Source: Avena insularis (taxonomy: Eukaryota; Streptophyta; Magnoliopsida; Poales; Poaceae). From it: DNA of 64,000 nt. Shown one piece after another: positions 20,885 to 33,411 of this stretch. The stretch spans positions 332,296,305-332,360,304 of the forward strand of contig CM042689.1 in the NCBI GenBank assembly GCA_023614405.1, read 5' to 3'. The notes under the pieces are model-generated. The model did not search any database, was not told the DNA's origin, and saw only the letters and a list, made by a program, of their open reading frames with translations. Each line of letters opens with the position of its first letter. Position 1 is the stretch's first letter. The position numbers were made by a program, and so were the translations under genes.

Positions 20885-23575
20885 AGCATCCCCAAGCTTA
20901 ACTCCTGCTCATCCTCAAGTAGGTAAGTGATAAAAGAATAATTTTTGAGGTGACATGCATCGTCAAAACCAAGATCAAACCATTTGCAAGCATTGAAAGC
21001 TGGGATCAAAGAACTCAAACATGTGCATGAAAGATGGAGTTTTAACAATAAGACAAAGTAACTAAGCATGCAACATGAAAGGCTACAAACAAAGACCATG
21101 AATAACATGCATTGAAAAACGTTTGTTTGTTTCACATACAGAAAACATGGCATAGTGGCAATCAGCTTGTCCCTCATAGAGTAGAAAATAGATGCATAGG
21201 ACACCTTCAAAGTTCATAAGAGTGACTAGATACAAAAAGCACAAGAACTAGTAATATCACATTATGCATCAATCAATAAGTTTTGGGACACTGCACACAT
21301 AATGGCAACTATGCTCTCTTAATGGTGCCTAAAGGTAGAAGATGGAGACTCAAATAATGGTGGAAGAAAGGCCCTTCATGAAGGGAAGCAGGGATTTCAA
21401 GTTACAAAAAGAGCTTCCAAAAATTATGGTACTTGTTAGCTTTCAGCCCTCATTGCCCCTATCATAAGCATCTTGAAGTGATTAAGGTTAGAGTGAACAA
21501 ACTATGGAGTATATGCTTGACAAAGTATAAGTTGGCAATATCAAGTCCCTAGAATACGAGGGCCACACCTCATGCTACTCAAATTCAGTCACCTGTAAGT
21601 TCTTGTCATAGTAAGTACATGCATATCATAGAGAACCGCCAACGGGGTACCCCTTGCACATGGTACAGTGGCTATCCCATAACCAAAATGACAAGGCAAG
21701 CAGACAATGAGCATCTCAGCGATCTTTTCATTTACTATGTGCATAGCTTTTTTATTGAGGATGCTTCACAAAATGCTCATTATGGTGATGTTGCAAGTTT
21801 CCACCATGATTAGGCATGGCTTATGCTAGCGGCCCAGGCGTTTCTCTAACACAAAATACATAACTCCATGGACTCACAAGCTCTATCTTTATTTCACACT
21901 GGTGACATCCATAGACAAAATAGCATGATATCAACTGTGTACAAAGTACAAGTGCAATGTTGAAAACGTTCCCTGTGACAGCACGGTTCTGCTAATTCCA
22001 ATGTATAAGTGCAAGCATATACAACATAGATGACACAATGGTTCAAGTTTATTAGGGACAAATAATATAAAGTGTGCCATCAAGTTTGTGAGGGCTTTAA
22101 TCACTAAGTTTTCACATAACAAAATACTTTTTAATTGAAAGATAGCCGAAAACAAGAGTATACTTGGAATGGTGTAACACACCATGCATAGGAGTTTATA
22201 GTGGTCACTTTGGAATAACTTGGTTTGTTGGGAGTTGGAAGCATGAGTAGAGCTTACTCATACAAGTGGAGGCTAGCAAAAGACTGGGAGCAACCAACTA
22301 AGAGAGCAATAATGGCCATAATCATGCAGTGCAACAAAACATTACTAATCAAAGCATAGAGTGGTACTACAAGTCAAGGACTAAATGATCATAGAGGCTA
22401 TGGTGACTTGTTCATAGTCATAACATGGTGTGAGCATGTGCCAAGTCAACCCAAACAAAAGATCAAAGGAGAATACCACAATACTATGTTTTTGCATGCT
22501 AAAACAACGCATATTTTTTTTCAAGGCACACTAAACAATCCCAATTGTTTGGAACAAGACATGCTACAACAATAATCACTAAGCATAAGGTCAAAACAAC
22601 AGCTAGCATGTCATGCTAAAGTCTAAGTCACAGTCAATGCAAGCTCCTCTTGCACTTATCAAGCAAGAACTTTCTACTCATTTCCAACACCAAGCAACTT
22701 ATTTGAAACAACACAGCGAGAACGGGGGTCCAAACTAATTTATTCAAGAAAACTAAACAAACTAAACAACACAAACAAAAACTAAGACGCTCCAAGAACA
22801 ACACAACAGTGCATGAAGCAATAAAAACGAAGTGTCTAGACAGACCTGGGCTTTTTATTGATGAAGAAGGGGATCCTTGGGAATCCCCAAGCTTTGACGC
22901 TTGTACCTCTTGGATATTTCTTGGGGTGACACCAGGGTGGAATCCCCAAGCTTGAGCTTTTGTCCATTCTTCATCTTATTACATCATTCTCTATCTACAC
23001 CTGAAATTTTTCCTTCATACAAAACTTCACACAATCTTCATTAGCGTATTCAAAAGATAATATACCTTTGGGTTTAGCTTGAGAACAGAAAAACTTTTCA
23101 CTAAAAACACAAGCTACTGTAGCAACCCCTTCAAAAAGCTCAATTCCCCAAAAGAGAACTCAAAAAGGAATCAATAAGAAGCAAATGCAAATAATGGCAG
23201 AAATCTATCAAAACAGACCAGCAGGTAGAAACCGATTTTTAAAAAATCTTCTGTTGCTCAAAGCAAAAAGTGTTGAACTAACAGAAGTTAGATAATATAC
23301 TGGGGGATTTATTCGTAAATTTTCAGCTCAACCCGACTTACAGTGACTCCTCACGAATTTTTATGATGGAGGACAGAAATCTGTTTCGGGACAACAACTC
23401 CCCAAATCTTACTTTCCTCTCATTAGAGGTCATTCTTGGCGCAAAAAGCAAACAAAAAGGATAAGGAGAGGTCATTACTGAAGTAATAACTTCCAATACT
23501 CAAGGAAACTCTTGGGTTATCTTCCAACAAGTACTTTTCTTTAACGCCTTTAAGTTAGGCACAAGAAGCAAGAAA
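20885..23575 (-). other. Non-coding 3' internal region of the Athila-like element
   Basis: No ORF with a recognisable domain. The sense-strand polypurine tract AAGCTTGGGGATGC abuts the 3' LTR at 20885-20900. Two similar ATCCCCAAGCTT motifs (plus-strand view) occur again at about 22880-22895 and 22940-22955, inside the region, resembling extra copies of the polypurine tract. Confidence 0.6.
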
Positions 23576-25615
23576 TCAAGTATTTTCAAATAAGGAAGCA
23601 TTAACATCAAACCTTGCTTTCAGAGGAGGAGCAAAAAGTAACTTCTCTCTCCTCATAGGGAAGTGTTCAATACCTTTCTTGAATGGAAATTGATATTTAA
23701 TGGTGCCTTCTTTCATATCAATGATGGCACCAATAGCTCTAAGAAAAGGTCTTTCCAAAGTAATAGGACAAGAAGCATTGTATTCAACATCCAAAACATA
23801 GAAATTAATAGGGACATAAGCATTGTTAACCATGATGAGAACATCATTAATACTCCCCATTAGTTTCTTCTTAGCATTATCATCAAGTGGAACATCCAAA
23901 TAACAATCTTCCAAAGGTGGCAAATCAAGCATTTCATAAATCTTCCTAGGCATAATAGAGACACAAGAACCTAGATCACATGAAGCTTTGAGATCAAAGT
24001 CATTCACTTGCATATTAATAATGGGTTCCCAACTATCTTCTACTTTCCTAGGAATATAAACTTTGTGTTTTAACTTCTCTTCCTTAATCTTAACAAGAGA
24101 ATCTGTAATGTGTTTGGTGAAAGCAACATGCATATCACTAGCATCAGGACTTCTAGCAAGTTTTTGCAAGAACAGAATCACTTTAGAAATATTGCAACCA
24201 TCTATATCAAAATCAAACTTAGCATCACTAGTAGTAGACTCATTAGGCTTAGGCATTGTAGGAGGAGGAATAGGGACTTCTTGTGGTTTAGTGGTATCCA
24301 TTCTAGTGATGGTGCACACACTATTGTTTCTATCAATTTCAGCTTCCCTTTCCCACTTAGCATGAAGTTGGGCTAACATTCTAACATTTTCATCAATAGT
24401 AACTTGTATGGCATGAGTAGCAGCAAAGGTATTTTCCATGGTTTCAGGTTTAGCAACCATTTTATTAATCAAGGAGGACTGTGCTTCAGACAAAGAGGAA
24501 ATATTATTCTCAGCACTTAAAATTTTCGACTATAAACTAGGAATTTCTCTATTCAGATTCTCAAGCTGATGACTAATGTTTTTCAAGATAACAGATTGTT
24601 CTTCCATAGTTTTAGTGAATATCTTGTTTTTCTCATATTGCATCTGCATAAAGTTTTTAGTGGATCTTTCAACTTCTAGAATCCTATCTTCACTAGGAAT
24701 TCTAGATCTACCATGGTAAGCATTTCCATTATTAGGAGGATAAGGCCTATAGTTATTACCATAAGTATTGTTGCCAAAATTGTTGTTTCTAATAAAGTTC
24801 ACATCAACTTGCTCTTCTTGAGCAACCAAAGAGGCTAAGGGAACATTGTTTGGATCTAAAGGAGCTTTCCCATTAGTAAGCATAGCCATAATAACATCAA
24901 TCTTATCACTCAAAGAGGAGGTTTCTTCAACAGAATTTACCTTCTTACCATCTGGAGCTCTCTTAGTGTGCCATTCAGAGTAATTAACCATCATATTATC
25001 AAGGAGTTTTGTTGCAGCACCCAAAGTGATGCCCATAAAGGTACCTCCAGCAGCTGAATCCAACAGGTTTCTTGAAGAGAAGTTCAAACCTGCATAAAAA
25101 GTCTGGATAATCATCCAAGTAGTGAGTCCATGAGTGGGACAATTCTTAACCAAAGATTTCATTATTTCCCAAGATTTAGCAATATGTTCATTATCAAGTT
25201 GTTTAAATTTCATAATATCACTTCTCATAGATATAATCTTAGCAGGAGGATAGTACTTTCCAATAAAAGCATCTTTGCACTTAGTCCAAGAATCAATACT
25301 ATTTCTAGGCAAGGATAGCAACCATTCTTTAGCTTTCCCTCTCAAGGATAAAGGAAACAACTTGAGCTTAATAATATCTCCATCTACATCCTTATACTTT
25401 TGCATCTCACAAAGTTCAACAAAGTTATTGAGATGGGCAGCAACATCATCAGAACTAGCACTAGAAAATTGCTCTCTTATCACAAGATTCAACAAAGTAG
25501 GCTTAATTTCATAAAAGGTAGCATCTGGAGTAGGTGGAGCAATAGGAGTGCTAAGGAAATCATTGTTGTTTGTGCTAGTGAAGTCACACAACTTGGTGTT
25601 CTCAGCAGAGTTCAT
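23576..25615 (-). pseudogene. gag-pro: gag-protease ORF of the Athila-like element, one in-frame TAG
   Basis: A likely start is ATG at complement 25615-25613 (MNSAENTKL). The N-terminal half is a retrotransposon gag domain (LKLFPLSLRGKAKEWLLSL, SWTKCKDAFIGKYYPP). An Asn/Gly-rich NNFGNNTYGNNYRPYPPNN segment follows, then a coiled-coil-like stretch. The frame is interrupted by TAG at 24530-24532 but continues in the same frame to 23576. The later part carries an aspartic-protease-like motif DLGSCVSIMP (family pattern D-L/T-G-A). Nothing recognisable as RT follows. Structural proteins only, and truncated unless the stop is read through. Confidence 0.8.
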
Positions 25616-25833
25616 TTTGGCAAAGTGGAGCAAGCCAAAAACAGCACCAACAACTAGAGAAGGAACTAATTTTTTTGTGTTTCTGATAAGGAAAATCAAA
25701 CCAAACTAAACTATTTATTTTTGATAAGGAAGAGGCAAACAAAACCAAGCAAAAGAAACTAAGCAAACTAAAAAGAGCTTGATGGCTCCCAGAAAGGTTG
25801 AGGAGGACTCCCCTTCTGAAGACATTCTTAGCC

Positions 25834-25851
25834 TCCCCGGCAATAGCGCCA
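25834..25851 (-). other. Primer-binding site of the Athila-like element
   Basis: The minus strand reads TGGCGCTATTGCCGGGGA, starting 9 bases from the 5' LTR. It is close to the TGGCGCCGTTGCCGGGG primer site described for Athila-type elements (tRNA-Asp). Confidence 0.7.
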
Positions 25852-25860
25852 GAAAGAGCT

Positions 25861-27399
25861 TGATGGCGCCCAGCACTGTCGTGGGATGCTTCGTTGGAAA
25901 CCCCAAGAGCAAGGTGTGAAGAGCACAACAACAAGTTTTCCCTCAGTAAGAAACTGAGGTTATTGAACCAGTAGGAGGAAGGAAACGTCTCAAAGGTGTT
26001 GCAAGCAACGTGGAAACCTGCACAACATAAACTCAAGACTTTGCCCCAACGAATCAGTGAGGTTGTCAAGCTCACCGGTTTGCTGTAACAAAGGATTAAA
26101 CGTATGGTGTGGAAGATGATGGTTTGTAGGAAGTAAACAGGTAACAGTGGAAGATGTATCAATGGTAAAGATTGGACCGGGGTCCATAGTTCACTAGAGG
26201 TGCTCTCCTTAGATAAACAACATGGCATGAAGGGTAAACAAATTACAGCAGGGAAATTGACAGGAACTGAGCATGGCATAGCAATGCAATACTAGACAAA
26301 AAGATCCTATGAGATTCGATTGGGAAATACAACAATAGACATAGACCGCCATCCAATTGCATCTATGACTAGAAGTCCACCTTTAGGTTATCATCCGAAC
26401 CCCCTCCAGTATTAAGTTTCAAGCAACAGACAACTGCTTTAAGCAAAGTGTGTAAGGTAAACAATCCACTTGTTCCATGAACAAGAGACCATTGTTTTAT
26501 CCCTAGTGGAAACAACACATCTACAACCGAAGAGATTTCTGTTACTTCCCTTGGATACTAGAGGCATAAACCCACTATCGAGCATAAATACCCCTCTTGG
26601 AGTCACTAGCAACTACTTGGCCAAGATAGCTACTAACAACGAAGAGCATGCAAGATCACAAACAACACAATCATGATAGAATAAAATAGACAAAACCATT
26701 AATCAATCTGACATAGTAATCTCAATATCCATCGGATCCCTGCAAACACAACATGCATGATTACAAATAGATTAGATCTTGATAATGAACGGAGCTCACA
26801 AGATCTATACATGAAAGCACAAGGAGGAGATACAACCATCTAGCTACTACATGGACCCGTAGTACAAGGTGGAACTACTCACGCTTCATACCGGAGAAGA
26901 AGGCCTCCGGGATGATATCCCCTCCGGCAGGGTGCCGGGAAGAACTTCAGATCCCCCTGATCTAGGGACGATGGTGGCGGCGGCTACATAAGGTTTCGTG
27001 GAGTTTTGATCGGGTCCTAGGGTTTCTGCATCGGGGGCTTCTTATAGGCGAAGGGGCGAGCCAGGAGGGCCACACCCTACCCAGGCGCAGGGTGGGCCCA
27101 CCCACGCCTAAGGGGTCTGGCCGCCCTGTGGTGCCCCTCCGTCTCGTCTTCTGGCTTCGTGTCACCCACGGTAAAATATTGACTTTGGCTTTTGTCCCGT
27201 CCAATTTCGAGAATATTGATTTTCTGCCTTTCTGGAACCAAAAACATAAGAAAACATGCAACTGGCACTGTGGCAACTTGTTAATAGGTTAGTTCCAGAA
27301 AAGATATAAAAACACCTCAAAGTGTATACAAATCAAAACAAACTAGATGCTAAACAATCATGGAGCATTAAAAATTATAGATACGTTTCCGACGTATCA
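25861..27399 (-). repeat. 5' LTR of the Athila-like element
   Basis: 1539 bases; partner of 19348-20884. It is followed by the ACGCT duplication at 27400-27404. Confidence 0.9.
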
Positions 27400-28045
27400 A
27401 CGCTTCCTATGGGAGTAGCCCCCGAGTCCATAGTGGAGTCATAGACTCGACGTAGGACTCGAAGATAGTTGAGGTGTAGTTACCTTAGTCATTTCTCAGG
27501 TGCGTGGCCAGCATTCCTGATAGGAGTAGCCCCCCGAGTAGTTTCACGAATCGTAGATTCGAGTAAGTACTTGATTAATCATCCGAAAATTTTGAGCCGT
27601 TGCTTGGTCTTGTCTTGATGACGTCGGTGCTGACGATTGGTTATCTCAACCGTCTGCGGCTACAGAGGTGAGGTGACGATACGATCGTGGGTCCCACCGC
27701 CTGACTTGAAGTTGACTAGTCATGCGTAGACGTGGCGAAAATTACGGCGTATCCTTGATTTCCGTGCATAGTGGACGGCGTGCTGGTGACGGTTCAGTGT
27801 AGTGTTTACACGTGTAGGGTTAGATTTGAGGTGCGCGCTAGGGCTTCTGGATCAACGGCTCTCTTGTATCGTCTTCTTCCTTTTATACCATAGGTAAACA
27901 GTAGTTTTCTTTTACCCTTCATCATTTGCTCTTCTTCCATTGCCTCCATTTTCACGAGCTTCGCTGCCCTTTGCTGCGTTCTGGACATTCTTCACACTTT
28001 CCCTCTTCCTTCTTGCGCGCACACCACCACCGTCGCATCTACGGG
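27400..28045 (+). promoter_or_regulatory. Tat internal region: two hairpin repeats and putative promoter of the antisense gene
   Basis: It contains two more TAGCCCCCGAG blocks, each followed by a palindrome (27436-27448 GAGTC-ATA-GACTC; 27548-27560 region GAATC-GTA-GATTC). Then comes unique sequence with a TATA-like TTTTATACC at 27891, about 155 bases before the ATG of the antisense gene at 28046, and a CT-rich leader. The promoter call is inference from position and motif. Confidence 0.4.
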
Positions 28046-29349
28046 ATGGGCAAGCCAAAGAAGACCGCTGCCGGAGCTGGTTCGGCGCGGTGGCAAGAAA
28101 AGCATTGCTACCGTCGTGCTGCGAAGCGGGTGAAGCGCATGAGAGATGCACGATGGAGACCTGCGCAAGCTGCACAATTCTAGGTTGATTCCCCAGAACA
28201 AGGAGGATGCCATCCTCCCTGGTGACGAGGTAATCCCGCCCCCGAAGGGTTTCAGGTGATGTTTTACGCCTTTGTCATCCACGGTCTTTCTCTTCCTGTC
28301 CACGAATTTCTTCGTGGACTCCTCTTTTTTTATGGGATTCAATTGCATAATTTGTCTCCCAACTCTCTTCTCCACATCGCCTGCTTCATCACTCTTTGCG
28401 AGTGCTGGCTCGGTATCGAGTCGCACTTTGGCCTCTTCCGGAAGCTCTATTCCGTGAAGAGGCAGTCTGGCACCGACGGAGTCTATCCGCTCGGTGGCTC
28501 CATCATCTTTATTCGACCTTGTATTCTTTTCTTCTCCTTTTCCATGTGTGAGTCCGTCCAGTATTAGCGGAAGAAGTGGTTTTACATCCGTGACGCCAAG
28601 TTGGATGGACATGAATATGGTCTCGCCCCATTCAACTCCTCTCAGAAAACCATCCCGAAGAGATCGTGGAAGAACCACATCTTGGAGGGTGAAACTACGG
28701 AGGTGGAGGAGCTCTATCATCGCGTGGAGACGCTCCAGATGGTGGCTAAGAAGGAGGTCAACGGCATGGACATCATAAGCACCTTCCTCAAGCGTCGGGT
28801 GTAGCCGCTCCAAGCGAGGGCGCATCCGATGTTTTTATATGCTGGCCGCAGCGCCCTGAGGAGCTGTCCAAGGGTTATCTTGACAGAGCCCTTCAGCCTC
28901 TGCTGAAGTACAAGGCTGATGAGGACCTCCCGGGGAAATCCTTGACCTCCCCCTTCAGTGCTGCAAATGCAATTCCGCAAGTGGAGACTTGTAGTTTGCG
29001 CGTTGCGCTTTTCGAGTGTTTTTTGCAACATGTAGCGTTACTAATCTTGTGTCTTTGATTTGCAGGATCTCAAGGTAGCGGGTATGATGCCCTCTCTGCC
29101 TAAGAAGTTTCTGATTGCGCCGGATAATGAAGTTGTGGATTCTGAGTCCGGGCTTCCTATGGTGCAGTCTTCTACTATGAACGCTCCCGAAGCAAGCGAA
29201 GGGCAGACCCAAAAGCGGACCCAGAGAGAGTATTCAGATGCGTCTACTCCTCCAACTCCAAGGGGTCCGTCATTCCTCGAGCATCATGGTGAGGATGATG
29301 GTGCGTCGTCTGCACCTTATCCTAATTTGCCCCTTCGGTCAGTGGCTCC
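28046..29349 (+). pseudogene. Antisense gene of the Tat element, 5' half (PF04195-type domain)
   Basis: Runs opposite to the element's pol. It starts MGKPKKTAAG at 28046. After frame changes near 28140 and 28255 it contains a domain I recognise as 'putative gypsy type transposon' (PF04195): HGLSLPVHEFLRGLLFFYG, QLHNLSPNSLLHIACFI, GIESHFGLFRKLY, GGVYPLGG-like, KKWFYIRD (28256-28620). A TAG lies at 28565-28567. An intron of about 28980-29065 (ends TTTGCAG) precedes a second exon, DLKVAGMMPSLPKKFL to VAP, where the chromovirus array is inserted at 29349. The frame resumes at 55676. Function of such antisense genes is unknown. Several lesions make it a pseudogene. Confidence 0.65.
29345..29349. 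repeat. Target-site duplication GCTCC (left; right copy 55676-55680)
   Basis: GCTCC directly precedes LTR1 and directly follows LTR3. Removing the array restores a continuous reading frame in the antisense gene of the Tat element, apart from a TAG just after the site. Confidence 0.9.
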
Positions 29350-32300
29350 TGTAACATCCCTAAAATCATGTTTCAAAACTCATGCATATCATCCATGTAT
29401 CCATGATCATTTAGGGTTCCATTTCAAAACCATTTCAAAAACAGGAGCATATGTTGTTCATTATTTTATGTAAGTATGCTCTAGCCTTAGTACTACTTTC
29501 TAATGAGAAAGGCGCTTATTTTATTCAGTAATGTTTTGAGTTCAAACTTAAGTATTTTCCAAAGCTTGAGAATTTTTTTCAAAACAAAGTATGTTATAAA
29601 ACCAAATTTATGCCTACTATGTATATCTCATAAAGGCTTGGTTTTATTTTATTTTTCAAGTAACAAAAGTGTGTTTGAGTAAACAGAAGTGTTTTGTCAC
29701 ACATTTGAGGACTAAGTTCACTGTATAAAAATCTAGAGAAGATTTGAAATCAAACTTGTTTGAATTAGGGTTTGAAATCATTTCTAGAAAATCAAACAGA
29801 AAAAGAAAAGCAAAAGGAAAAAAATAAATCAATCAGCCAATCTGGCCCAACCCAGCCCAGTCGACCCATCTAGCCCAACAACTCCCTCCCGCGAATCGTT
29901 TTCCTTTACTCGCAATCACACCCACAGAGTCACTGACTGCTTGGACCCACCTCCCCTTCTTTTCTCTCGCTGACAACCGCGACCCACACGGGAGTCATCG
30001 TCTCCACCCCCAGCGATTGGTTCTTCCCCAAATCACTCTGGGAGTTTCCTATTTAAATTCCACGGCTTCAATTACGTTGAATGCTCGAGTAATTCACGCC
30101 CACGTCCTCGCCTACTTAAGCACCATGCCGCCCTCCTCCTTTCCCCCAAACCACACCCCACCGGAGCCACCAGGTTGCTTGGATTTCTCTCCGGACGCCC
30201 TCTGCTCTGACGAGTTCGTCGTCGAATTCAGGTAAACCCCGCAAACCCCTCTGCCTATGGTTCAGACTAGCTTATTCTACATCTCCGTGCGCACCTACTG
30301 ACACCCTCCGCTTGCTCGCGCATGCTCTGTAGCCTCGGCAATGTCATCGACTGAGCTCCGCCACCCTCTGCTCGAACTCCCGTGACCATTCCCCGTAAGC
30401 CCCAGCTTCCCCTCTCCCTCTGTTTGATACGCGTGTGATCCCCAGTGTCCTATGCATCTAACGGCACCCTTTTCTCGTCTTAGCATGGCCCAGAGTGTCG
30501 CCTCCGTCGCCAACCGAGAGCACCGTCGCCAGGGACTTCTCCGACGAGCAATCCACAACGACCTCGAGAGCCCCTTCGTCAACTGAGGCATCGTTGAGCA
30601 TCAGCATGTCGCGACGACCTCGGTGAGCACCTTCCCTTGCCCTCTCGCCTCCTGTAACTCCGGCAACTTCACCGCTAGAGCACGCCGCCGCGACTCGCCG
30701 CTGCCAGCGCCGCCACTTGTTGGTCAGTCGCTGAGAGCCGTGCGATGTAGATCGGACGAACGCGATAGAACATAGTCGAAGGGGTAAGTAGAGATCTGAG
30801 CCGCGCATTTTAGTTAGATCTAATTGTTCGCAAGAGCGATCCAGCGCGAAGCGGTACCAGCCAACCAGATGCCGCCGCGTGGCATGTTCTTCGTTTTAAA
30901 AACCTGAATTAGATCTATTAGATGTTTAAATTTGAATAATTCATAAATTTTGATTCCCACGTCCAAATTTGACAAATTTTATATCAATGGAATTAGGAGA
31001 GAAAAACCTTTCCATCTATGCAATGTGTTTATTGTTTTGTCTCTGTTAAAATGGTTGTTTTTACAGAAACTTGTGTAGGCTTATTTTGTGTATAATAATT
31101 ATTTGGAAAATGTTTTGCTATGCAATAAAGTTTTTTTTGGCTTGTTTTGTACTTGTTTAAGTTTCAGTATTGTGCACTTGTCTTGTTTGGTGTAGAAAAT
31201 CATCACATGACATATTGCATACACTCATGTATTTTTGCTTGTATAAATTGTGTATGTGATTTTGTGCCATCATTTTATGTGTAGATTTTGGTGCAAATAG
31301 TGATTGTGATTGTGAGGATTGTTGATACTCCCCAAGCTACCAAGGCAAGTGGTACTTCATGGTTTCACTCCTATGTTTTCAACTTTGCACTAGAAATATT
31401 TTGCTAGCCTTGCATGAATATTTTGATCTATATATGCTATGCTTGGGAAATCCTAGTAGTTGTAGAATTGCTAGAAATTTCTAAGTTAAGATTCTTGTCA
31501 ATGCCATGCTTAGCCTAGCTAGTAGCAACCAAGGGTGGTTATATATTCATGCTATGAGAAAATATTTCTAAGTCTTTGGACTTGTGCTTTGTTAATAAAA
31601 CAACTAATTGAATGAAACACCTAGGTGGAATGGAAAGAATGGTTTGTGTTGAGTGGTTACACAAGGCCCATTTCTATGGTTTACCTTGTGTATCTCACTT
31701 GTGGAAAGCCACCCAGGAACAAAGGGATTTGAGATGCCATATGTTAAGAAGCTTCTAGTGCAGCCACTTGGCAATATGGGCTCTGCCTGGATCATATAGG
31801 TTGCAATAACTTAGCCATTTAGACAGTTGGTGGTAGTGGGATGCTAGGTTGGAGCGCGTCCATTTGGTCTAAGGGAAGGCTTCTGAAAGGTCCTGTCTTG
31901 GTGAAAATCAAGTCTAGTGGGGAAAGTGCACAACCTATGTAGATGGAAGAATCTAAGTACTTAGCCATGTACCTGGTATTGGACAATTTGAGCATCAAGA
32001 CATGGAAGCTATCAAGAATCTCCTCGTCCCAATTTCTAAGTAAAAACTTGTGGTTGAACAAGGGTGAAGGTACACCAATTTCTATTGGTGTTTCCTTGGG
32101 AAAGTTTTGTCAAAGTAAAACTTAGTGTTTTCAACTAATAGGTAAAACCTATTTTGAGCAAAGCAAGCCTAAGCTACACTTAGCCAAATGCATATAGAGT
32201 CTAGTTGCCAATATTATTCTAAGGTATCACTTGCCAATACTATTCCAATGTATTGACCCACTGTGGCTGTAACTTGTGATGTTGCAGGTTATTCTGATGG

Positions 32301-32564
32301 TGATTAGGGGTTATGAGTCTACACTCAACATGCTTGCCTGTGGCACATGAAGATGAAGACTTATTTATCTTATTACTTATTTAAACTCTTGTACTAGGCC
32401 TGTGGCCATGGAGTTTGTAAAAGACTGTGTTTGTCTCTGGAATGACTTGTAATAATGACCTTTGTTTTTGTGTACTTCATCTTAAACTGTGGATGCTAGC
32501 ATTGATCCAAGGACTAGCATTGCAATCACAGGGATCCTTTCCTTTACAAAGGAGGGATCTTACA
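29350..32564 (+). repeat. Chromovirus LTR1 (5', 3215 bp)
   Basis: Begins TGTAACATCCCTAAAATC and ends GGGATCTTACA. A TATTTAAAT at 30050-30058 is a possible TATA element (TGTTTAAAT in the other LTRs). A strong donor-like GGGGTAAGTAG lies at 30782 (GT at 30784). Internal ORFs on both strands are shared by all LTR copies because the sequence is repeated; they are not evidence for genes. LTR1 differs from LTR2 and LTR3 at many sites where those two agree. Confidence 0.92.
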
Positions 32565-32566
32565 GA

Positions 32567-32578
32567 TGGTATCAGAGC
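32567..32578 (+). other. Primer-binding site, internal copy A
   Basis: TGGTATCAGAGC, complementary to the 3' end of initiator methionine tRNA, two bases after LTR1. Confidence 0.9.
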
Positions 32579-32704
32579 ACTGTGTTGCCTGTAGGATTAT
32601 GACCCTAGGATTGGAAACCACTAAGGAAAAAAATTTAACAACTTCCACCCTTGTATTTTCTTCTCGTAAACTTTTCTAATCTTCTTTCTCATATCTATTT
32701 GTAG

Positions 32705-33211
32705 ATGAACTCCATCAACGAAGCCGTGAAGAAGGGACCACTCATGACTATGACTTTGGAATGTGAGACAGAATTCCCCAAGGCTCTCAAGGACCTCATG
32801 GTTGCCATGGGAATACATGGTGCAGTTGTGTACAAAAGTTTTCCTGTGATGGATGAAGGAGTTGAGTACTGGTGGGTGCAACTTCACTTGTATAAAAACA
32901 AGGAAGACAACCACAAGGAATCAGGATTCTGCATGGTCACCAATTCAGTGATGCACACTACATTCTTTGATTCAGCAAGGGATGCAGCTTGGAAGGCCAT
33001 CAAAGAACTTGGTGATAGAATCAAGTGCAGAATGCTCAACACCCAGAATGATCTTAAGGAAGAAAAGAAACATACCCAAGAGTTAGAGGCTACCAACCAA
33101 AGTTTAAGGGATGACATCATTGACTTAGCAATGGAGTCATGTGATCTAGATAGACAGATTGCCTCTAGGGATGCCATGTTAGCCAACTTAGCAAATGAGA
33201 TGGGATTGTAA
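32705..33211 (+). CDS. Extra ORF 1 of the chromovirus, copy A (168 aa)
   Basis: Intact ORF between primer site and gag. I recognise no named family. By eye, residues about 20-100 show helix (FPKALKDLMVAMGI), three strands (VVYKSFPV; YWWVQLHLY; GFCMVTNSVMHTTF) and a helix (SARDAAWKAIKELGDRI). This alpha-beta-beta-beta-alpha order is that of double-stranded-RNA-binding domains; AAxxAIxxL in the last helix resembles their AAxxALxxL pattern. Residues 110-165 look like a coiled coil. The ATG follows a T-rich tract ending TTTGTAG, like a splice acceptor. Copy B (42270-42776) differs by about seven residues and is also intact. The domain idea is inference; no search was possible. Confidence 0.75.
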   Translation: MNSINEAVKKGPLMTMTLECETEFPKALKDLMVAMGIHGAVVYKSFPVMDEGVEYWWVQLHLYKNKEDNHKESGFCMVTNSVMHTTFFDSARDAAWKAIKELGDRIKCRMLNTQNDLKEEKKHTQELEATNQSLRDDIIDLAMESCDLDRQIASRDAMLANLANEMGL

Positions 33212-33411
33212 CGTACTTCGTTAGTTGGACCACCACTTATCATTTTTTTTTCCAAATGTTGTTTGAAATAAGTTGAACCTTGGATGTTTGTAATGGTTTT
33301 ATGTATGCCATGACTTGTGTGTTTTGATTTCCAAAGTTATGCATGTGATGCTTTGTCTTGTGATTCATCTCTATGTATGTTGATTCTAACTTTTTCTATC
33401 TTATAAAATAG

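Larger units (their letters stand above)
19348..27399 (-). mobile_element. Athila-like (Sabrina/Fatima-type) Gypsy element, gag-protease only
   Basis: Two LTRs of about 1.54 kb (19348-20884 and 25861-27399) are flanked by ACGCT (19343-19347 and 27400-27404). The sense strand is minus; the LTR starts TGATACGTC in sense orientation, typical of the Sabrina/Fatima group as I know it. One gag-PR reading frame is present; RT, RNase H and integrase are absent, and about 2.7 kb between the coding part and the 3' LTR is non-coding. It therefore needs enzymes from other elements. Family name from memory. Confidence 0.85.

Noticed and set aside
30295..30808. Minus-strand ORFs in chromovirus LTR1, repeated in LTR2
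   Set aside because: Their conservation only reflects the LTR duplication; frames differ in LTR3 and no domain is seen.
32567..32578. tRNA gene suggested by TGGTATCAGAGC
   Set aside because: It is the complement of a tRNA 3' end, i.e. a primer-binding site, with no tRNA fold around it.
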